Assembly: GCF_000373105.1 (NCBI RefSeq)
Contig: NZ_KB890416.1
Location: 108,933-172,932, forward strand
Length of the DNA stretch: 64,000 nucleotides
Origin: Neolewinella persica DSM 23188
Lineage (GTDB): Bacteria > Bacteroidota > Bacteroidia > Chitinophagales > Saprospiraceae
Direction: 5' to 3'
Below the pieces are notes generated by a model. That model searched no databases and was not told the origin of the DNA. It saw nothing but the letters and a program-made list of their open reading frames with translations. Shown here piece after piece: positions 59,122 to 64,000 of this stretch (positions within the stretch are counted from its first letter, which is position 1; each line of letters begins with the position of its first letter). A program made the position numbers and the translations under genes.

Positions 59122-60496
59122 ACCAAGTCTGCTCCCTTTGCTGCTCCTGCTACTGTGCGGGGTCTCCGGCAATGTGGCCCATAGTCAGGTGACGGACTTT
59201 GTTGACATTCGGCCTAAGCTGAACAGTCCACTCAGCCGTTTCGGCCTCGGTAACCCCGTTGATCAGTTCTTTGCCGCTCAAAGCGGTATGGGAGGCCTGG
59301 AAAGTACCTACCAGGATGCTTTTCACCTCAATATTGAAAATCCGGCCACGCTGGCAAGCTTGCAGTCGACGAGTTTCGAAGTTGGCGGCTATGGCCGTTC
59401 GGCCCAATTGTCTGACAGCAACGGAAGTGCCAATACCTGGCAGGGTAACATGCGGTACCTGTCTTTAGGTTTCCCACTTCGTAATCCCATCAGTCTGAAC
59501 CTGGATCGCCAGCAAAATATCTGGAATGCAGGTATGGCCTTTACGCTTCGGCCAACAAATGATGTTGGCTACGATCTTGCGATACGGGAAAACAGTACGG
59601 ACTTTGGCCGGACTTCCAATACCCTCAAGGGTACCGGAGGAACCTACCGCTTTTCCTGGTCGACGGCTTTCCGCTGGAAAGCCTTCTCTGCCGGGGTCAA
59701 CGTCAACTATAATTTTGGCAAGATCACCAATAGCCGGATTGTGACTTTCGAGGACATCACCGAGTCGCTGGCAAGTGAGTTCGTTGAAGACTTTGCCGTT
59801 ACCGGAACCAGCCTTGGCTACGGCTTCCAGTATACGCACAACTTCAAGTCAGAGAACGAGAAGGGAGAATTGCTGCCTAATGGCAAACGGATCATCGTTG
59901 GCCTTAACGGAAACCTGGGCAATGATCTGAATACCGATGCCAGTACACTGTTTCGCCGCTTCAGCCCGAACAACCAGCTGTTCGTCCGTGACACCCTGAT
60001 TTTCGAATCAGGACAAAAAGGTACGCTCAGGTTGCCTTCTACCTATTCTTTAGGTGTCGCTTTTGAGGACATTAACAAATTCTTTGTCGGCGTCGAATAC
60101 GGCAATCGTGCCTTTAGTGATTACCGCAATGATGCACAACCTGATGAGCTCGTAGACGCCAATAGGATTGCATTTGGCATCCAGTATATACCGAATGCCA
60201 ATTCTTACAATAAATTTGCGCAACGCATCCGCTACCGGGCCGGTTTTCGGCTCGAGCAAGATGGCCGATCCATCCAGGGAGGAGACGGGGCTGATGTCCA
60301 GGCAAGACGAAACGCCGTTTCGCTTGGAGTAGGTCTTCCTTTCCGTTTACCACGCCAACAAATCTCTTTTGTTGACCTTGCTGTGGAATTTGGTAAGTTT
60401 GGGGTTCCAAACATCCTGGACGAAAACTACATACAATTCACCATGGGCTTCTCGCTTAACGACAACTCGTGGTTCTTCAAACGTAAACTCAACTAA
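59102..60496 (+). CDS. Outer-membrane beta-barrel protein (FadL/OMPP1-like)
   Basis: 464 residues from ATG 59102, overlapping the coaX end by 20 bp. The signal peptide ends ...GNVAHSQ near 29. The mature part opens with SPLSRFGLGNPVDQFFAAQSGMGG and is rich in alternating amphipathic strands to a C-terminal FKRKLN. The opening and overall pattern recall FadL/OMPP1-like barrels of Bacteroidota, but the family is not certain. It is probably in one operon with coaX and the TPR gene. Confidence 0.75.
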   Translation: MFKTNRKPSLLPLLLLLLCGVSGNVAHSQVTDFVDIRPKLNSPLSRFGLGNPVDQFFAAQSGMGGLESTYQDAFHLNIENPATLASLQSTSFEVGGYGRSAQLSDSNGSANTWQGNMRYLSLGFPLRNPISLNLDRQQNIWNAGMAFTLRPTNDVGYDLAIRENSTDFGRTSNTLKGTGGTYRFSWSTAFRWKAFSAGVNVNYNFGKITNSRIVTFEDITESLASEFVEDFAVTGTSLGYGFQYTHNFKSENEKGELLPNGKRIIVGLNGNLGNDLNTDASTLFRRFSPNNQLFVRDTLIFESGQKGTLRLPSTYSLGVAFEDINKFFVGVEYGNRAFSDYRNDAQPDELVDANRIAFGIQYIPNANSYNKFAQRIRYRAGFRLEQDGRSIQGGDGADVQARRNAVSLGVGLPFRLPRQQISFVDLAVEFGKFGVPNILDENYIQFTMGFSLNDNSWFFKRKLN

Positions 60497-60509
60497 TAAA
60501 TTAACCAAC

Positions 60510-61901
60510 ATGCAAACCTTCATTCGCACCATCGCTCTGCTGCTGGTTCTCTGTGCCTCCGCCAGCGTACTGAATGCTCAGTGTGCCAACTGGAACGATT
60601 CTTCCGAAAAGGAGAAGGCTGAAAATGCCCACGTTGCTTACCGCAACTTCGTAAAAGGCAAGACCGACCTCTCCACCATGTCTGCCGAAGAATTCGACAA
60701 TGCTTTCTCTAATTGGGAGATCGCTTACACCATTGCTCCTGCAGCTGATGGTCAGCGCCCCTTCCATTACCGGGACGGACGCCTGTTTTACCGTGCTTTA
60801 GCCAGTAAGGAAACTGATGCGGCGAAAAAGAAGGAGTATCAGGAAAAGCTACTTTCCTTTTATGACGAGGAGTTAAACTGCTATCCGGATGCTGAGGCCT
60901 ATCTCCTTGGTCGTAAAGGCTACGACATGTTCTACCTCCAGGGGTACAGCATGGAAGCCCTGGACGTGCTAAAGATGGCCATGGATAAAGGTGGAGACGA
61001 TACGGAGTACATTGTACTTGCTCCCCTTGGCCAGCTGTTGAACTACTACTTCAAGACGGAGAAGATCGACAATGCCCGGGTTCGGGAATTGTATGATCAG
61101 GCCAGCAAATTTGCCGACGCCAACATCGAGAAAGGTGGCACTTACAAACAGTACTTTGAGGATGCGAAAGCTAATCTCGATGCAAGTGTTCTGGAATTCG
61201 CCGATCAAATCTTCGACTGTGACTACTTCAAGGGAGAGTTGATGCCGAAATTCGAGGAGAATAAGACAGACTACGATATTGTGAAGTATATCCTTAGTAA
61301 GCTGAAAGAACAAGGCTGCGAAGATACCGACACCGATGTGCAGATGGTACAGGCTACCTACGATGCGATGTATGCTAACCTTAAAGATGAGCAGGAAGTA
61401 GAGCGTCGTCGACTCAACCCGCTTTACGACGCCAGTATCCTTATGGATGAGGGCGATTACTCCGGGGCGATCAAGCGCTACGAAGATGCCATTGAGAGTG
61501 CGGAGTCCAACGAAAAGAAAGCACAGGCCTACTACCAGATCGCTTCCGTACAATCTGGCAAGTTAAAGCAGTACGGTTCTGCCCGTACTAATGCCAATAA
61601 AGCTGCGGAACTGAATCCTAACTGGGGTAAGCCTTACCTCATGATCGGTGACATCTACGCCCGCCTGGGCAGCAGCTGTGGCGACTCCTACCAGCAGCGC
61701 CTGGCCGTACTTGCCGCAATGGATAAGTACAACTACGCCAAGCGTGTCGATAGCGAGGTGTCTGGTGATGCCAACAGGCGTATCGCCAACTACCGTGGCT
61801 CTATGCCCATTAAGAGTGAGGCCTTCCAGCGTGGCCATAACGAAGGAGACAAGATCAAAGTAGGATGTGGTATCGGTGAAACGGTGACGCTACGGTTCTA
61901 A
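60510..61901 (+). CDS. Exported TPR protein
   Basis: 463 residues from ATG 60510. The signal peptide (MQTFIRTIALLLVLCASASVLNAQ) ends at about 24. The mature part is helical: an N-terminal domain without clear repeats (25-~300), then TPR-like repeats (about 330-420), for example YDASILMDEGDYSGAIKRYE and SARTNANKAAELNPNWGKPY. The C-terminus is GCGIGETVTLRF. It lies 13 bp after the barrel gene and ends at a strong terminator. A periplasmic or outer-membrane-associated scaffolding role is likely but unspecified. Confidence 0.82.
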   Translation: MQTFIRTIALLLVLCASASVLNAQCANWNDSSEKEKAENAHVAYRNFVKGKTDLSTMSAEEFDNAFSNWEIAYTIAPAADGQRPFHYRDGRLFYRALASKETDAAKKKEYQEKLLSFYDEELNCYPDAEAYLLGRKGYDMFYLQGYSMEALDVLKMAMDKGGDDTEYIVLAPLGQLLNYYFKTEKIDNARVRELYDQASKFADANIEKGGTYKQYFEDAKANLDASVLEFADQIFDCDYFKGELMPKFEENKTDYDIVKYILSKLKEQGCEDTDTDVQMVQATYDAMYANLKDEQEVERRRLNPLYDASILMDEGDYSGAIKRYEDAIESAESNEKKAQAYYQIASVQSGKLKQYGSARTNANKAAELNPNWGKPYLMIGDIYARLGSSCGDSYQQRLAVLAAMDKYNYAKRVDSEVSGDANRRIANYRGSMPIKSEAFQRGHNEGDKIKVGCGIGETVTLRF

Positions 61902-61931
61902 GCTCTGCCTCTAAGTACTGACTGACCCTTT

Positions 61932-61966
61932 AGCGGCCCGTTCGGATGATTTCCGGACGGGCCGCT
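61932..61966 (+). terminator. Terminator of the coaX-barrel-TPR operon
   Basis: GCGGCCCGTTCGGA pairs with TCCGGACGGGCCGC (one G-U) around a 5-nt loop, followed by TTTGCGTT. Confidence 0.85.
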
Positions 61967-61997
61967 TTGCGTTGGTGGAAATATGGATAGGGGGTAG

Positions 61998-62120
61998 TAG
62001 TCAGTATTTAGTTCTCAGGGACCAGCGGTCAGGGTTAAGTATTTAACGATTAGGATTCAGGTTTCTTCCTTCCTGAGCACTGATCATTGAACCTGCCTCC
62101 TGATTACTGAATTTTGAATT
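61998..62120. repeat. CAGGATT-type word repeats
   Basis: Direct words (GGTCAGGGTTAAG, GGATTCAGG) precede inverted words (CCTGAGCACTGATC, CCTGATTACTGAAT). The right half shares TCCTGATTACTGA with 41066-41085, so these two spacers use the same word family. Confidence 0.7.
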
Positions 62121-62127
62121 CCTTTCA

Positions 62128-62145
62128 GGCGGGGCCGCAGGTGCA
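62128..62145 (+). repeat. Dispersed GC-rich 17-mer, copy 15
   Basis: GGCGGGGCCGCAGGTGC followed by an A-tract. It is the only copy in the 507-bp spacer before the last gene. Confidence 0.75.
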
Positions 62146-62241
62146 AAAAAAAGGTTAGAGGAGCCGTTAACACTGAAAACAAGTTAGTTATGATTATTTT
62201 GAAGTCTTTATGCCGCTACTTGTTTACTATTTATCAGGTTT

Positions 62242-62268
62242 TTTGTCTTAAAATCTTCTGTATGTTTG
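62242..62268 (+). promoter_or_regulatory. Strong promoter of the last gene
   Basis: TTTG at 62242 and TATGTTTG at 62261-62268, 19 bp start to start, about 140 nt before the ATG at 62409. Confidence 0.6.
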
Positions 62269-62291
62269 GTGGGAACCAATTGATCTTAGTA

Positions 62292-62377
62292 GCTTTACGC
62301 GGTAAAAGCGACCCAAGTATTAGTCAATCCTCTAGGATTGGCGAAGTTTAACCATATTAAAGCCTCTTATAAGAGGC
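62292..62377 (+). promoter_or_regulatory. Structured 5' leader with three hairpins
   Basis: GCTTTAC/GTAAAAGC (62292-62309), CAATCC-TCTA-GGATTG (62325-62340) and the perfect palindrome GCCTCTTATAAGAGGC (62362-62377). The last is followed by CTTTTTAATCTTTTTT, so it resembles an attenuator or an mRNA-stabilising leader. Confidence 0.5.
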
Positions 62378-62408
62378 GACCTTTTTAATCTTTTTTAATC
62401 GTAATCTT

Positions 62409-64000
62409 ATGAAGCAAGTAAAACATTTATTTCTGTTGGCCATTTGCTGCCTTAGCAGCCTTGCGCTGACAGCACAGGTGTATGAAGTCAATCTGGCTGG
62501 CATATCCAACCTTAACCTTACACTCAACGACGAGTGTCAAGGTCTCGTCATTCCTGAAATGGTCCTCGCAGGGGACTACGACGTTGATGGCGACGGTTTC
62601 CGTCCAGGAAACGAACTGTTCACCATCACTGTAATGGATGGTAACACTGCAAATGGTCCTATCGTGGACGGTTGTGGTGAGTTTACTTACCGTGTTGACG
62701 CCATGGACCAGGTCCAGGTTACAGCACCTATCGTTGGTTTTGATGCCCTTGAGGCTTCTGGTGTTGACATCGGATTCTTCTTTCTGGGTGGTACTGCTAC
62801 CGGAAATACTAACGCTGGCATTACGCAAAACACTGATCTTATTAAGGAGATCGCAAGTAACGGTAATGACCCATTCGGTGGTAATACTGACGCTTACGGT
62901 ATTTCTATTGACATGACCTTTAGTGCTAACGGTGCTTACTCCGTTGACTACAACTTCATGGGCATTGATCCAGGCTTTGACTTCGGTTTCATCCTGTATG
63001 ACTTTGAAGGTTTCCCCCTCGATGAAACGATTCTCGATTTCACCGACGAAAACGCCATGGGCTCGATCACTGACCTTCCAGTACAGGCAGGTTCTGTTCT
63101 TCGTGTTGGTATCATTGACGACGGCTTCTTTGGCCAGGGAGGTATCAATACCTTCTCTATCAGCAACAGTTCTTTCGATCCAATCGATATCGTTACACCA
63201 GTAGTTGGTTTCACTACCACCTGGGGTACTGTACGTGGCGAAGACAAGACTTCTCCAGTAGCTGACGTTACTCCTGATGATATCGACCTTCTTTGTGTCG
63301 ACTTCGACGGTAACAACGTTTCTACGCTGCCTACTTCTGTTGATCGTTGCTACCTTGTTAACGCTCAGGATGGTTCTACCGTCTTCGGTTCCATGGCATC
63401 TGCACTTCGTGCACGCCTGTTGGCTCGTACCCTCAACCCCGTTGTTCCGATCTTTACTGACGGTTGTGTAAATCAGCTTGAAGTTTGTGTAAACGACATC
63501 GTTACTTACGGTGAAGATCCTAGCTGTGATGACATTCTTATCACACGCACGTTCACGGCTACTGAAATCGCTATTTGCCCATCTGCTTCAGGTGAGGAAA
63601 ACGCTCCGGCCGTTGCTTCTTACGAGCTTACTTTCGAGCGTCCATCGCTTGCTGACCTTGATGCTGATAACATCGAAGAGGTAGTAAACTACGAGCAGTG
63701 TGGTACTGCTAACCCAACACGTGCTAACTACCCAGCACCACGGGTTAACGATTTCCCATTCCTCGCAATTGGCGGTCGCAACTTCCCACTTATGGACGGA
63801 CAGGCAGTATGTAACATCGGTGTTACTTTCTCCGATGGCGATCCAATCGTTACTTGCCCATTCACTTACAAATTCGTTCGTACTTACACCGTCATCGACT
63901 GGTGTGACCCAAGCGACGTTCGCACCTTCACTCAGGTAGTGAAAGTTGGCGACACTACTGCACCGGTATTCACTGGTCCTAGCGTAGAGCGTAACGAAGC
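62409..64000 (+). CDS. Large secreted protein, 5' part (cut by window edge)
   Basis: An open frame from ATG 62409 to the window end, 530 complete codons without a stop. The signal peptide (MKQVKHLFLLAICCLSSLALTAQ) is 23 residues. The mature part is acidic, beta-rich and low in lysine. From about residue 480 it reads TYKFVRTYTVIDWCDPSDVR with VVKVGDTTAPVF, typical of the HYR-like repeats of giant Saprospiria surface proteins. Codons are strongly biased to GGT, GTT, ACT and CTT, unlike neighbouring genes, which suggests high expression. More repeats and a T9SS sorting signal are expected beyond the window. Confidence 0.85.
   Translation, partial: MKQVKHLFLLAICCLSSLALTAQVYEVNLAGISNLNLTLNDECQGLVIPEMVLAGDYDVDGDGFRPGNELFTITVMDGNTANGPIVDGCGEFTYRVDAMDQVQVTAPIVGFDALEASGVDIGFFFLGGTATGNTNAGITQNTDLIKEIASNGNDPFGGNTDAYGISIDMTFSANGAYSVDYNFMGIDPGFDFGFILYDFEGFPLDETILDFTDENAMGSITDLPVQAGSVLRVGIIDDGFFGQGGINTFSISNSSFDPIDIVTPVVGFTTTWGTVRGEDKTSPVADVTPDDIDLLCVDFDGNNVSTLPTSVDRCYLVNAQDGSTVFGSMASALRARLLARTLNPVVPIFTDGCVNQLEVCVNDIVTYGEDPSCDDILITRTFTATEIAICPSASGEENAPAVASYELTFERPSLADLDADNIEEVVNYEQCGTANPTRANYPAPRVNDFPFLAIGGRNFPLMDGQAVCNIGVTFSDGDPIVTCPFTYKFVRTYTVIDWCDPSDVRTFTQVVKVGDTTAPVFTGPSVERNE

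Noticed and set aside
677..62145. The GC-rich 17-mer as a Chi or KOPS-like orientation-dependent signal
   Set aside because: Nine plus-strand and six minus-strand copies are interspersed without polarity across the window.
1..64000. rRNA, tRNA, insertion sequences, prophage genes or integration sites
   Set aside because: I looked in all gaps above ~150 bp and found no cloverleaf-like sequence, transposase, integrase or phage gene.

Overview
This 64 kb stretch is chromosomal DNA of a Bacteroidota bacterium, most likely a Saprospiria/Lewinellaceae-type marine or biofilm organism. The evidence is type IX secretion (T9SS) C-terminal sorting domains, a 14-repeat SprB-like adhesin, two OMP_b-brl_3/TonB-receptor-like barrels with carboxypeptidase-regulatory-like N-domains, a GLPGLI protein, the YtxJ bacilliredoxin family, absence of Shine-Dalgarno sequences, and repeated Bacteroidota promoter -7 boxes (TAnnTTTG, also TAnCTTTA and TATCTTCG). 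No rRNA, tRNA, insertion sequence, prophage or CRISPR array was seen.

Layout. 1-10.3 kb: metallo-beta-lactamase-fold hydrolase, orphan LytS-type histidine kinase facing an outer-membrane barrel with a LytTR-like operator between them, M24 aminopeptidase P, YtxJ, uridine phosphorylase without a canonical start codon, a secreted protein and a TspO-like membrane protein. 10.5-19 kb: accessory stretch of small secreted or Cys-containing proteins, an alpha-solenoid protein, a paralogous-looking pair of ~150-residue proteins, an outer-membrane barrel and a GLPGLI protein. Three promoters here share one operator at exactly the same spacing. 19-30 kb: KirBac channel, DUF1206 protein, TlpA-like lipoprotein, then a TetR-TolC-adaptor-RND efflux operon. 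30-46.9 kb: ruvX (no canonical start), def, DUF2461, MsbA-like ABC exporter, POT peptide transporter, T9SS-secreted subtilase, trmD, a 44-bp tandem array, manC and nhaD. 46.9-64 kb: a hairpin-rich spacer, the giant SprB-repeat adhesin, ABC-F ATPase, DUF429-like protein, purH, coaX, an outer-membrane protein, a TPR protein, and the first 530 residues of a giant secreted protein cut by the window edge.

Non-coding architecture is the most unusual aspect. (i) A 17/18-bp GC-rich element, consensus GGCGCGGCCGCAGGTGC, occurs about 15 times in both orientations. Nine copies are intergenic, and six lie in frame inside genes, including a lipoprotein lipobox, an RND loop and an ABC-exporter linker. (ii) Many spacers are built from degenerate 7-11-nt words repeated in direct and inverted order (for example CTACAAGA, or CAACTTG/CAACCTG), forming long hairpins next to start or stop codons. 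Each spacer uses its own word. (iii) A 44-bp exact-period array of 12 units sits behind a good -7 box downstream of trmD and has a relative upstream of the efflux adaptor gene. (iv) At three membrane-protein genes the -7 box ends exactly 4 nt before the ATG, implying leaderless mRNAs.

All functional names come from reading motifs by eye; no database search was possible.
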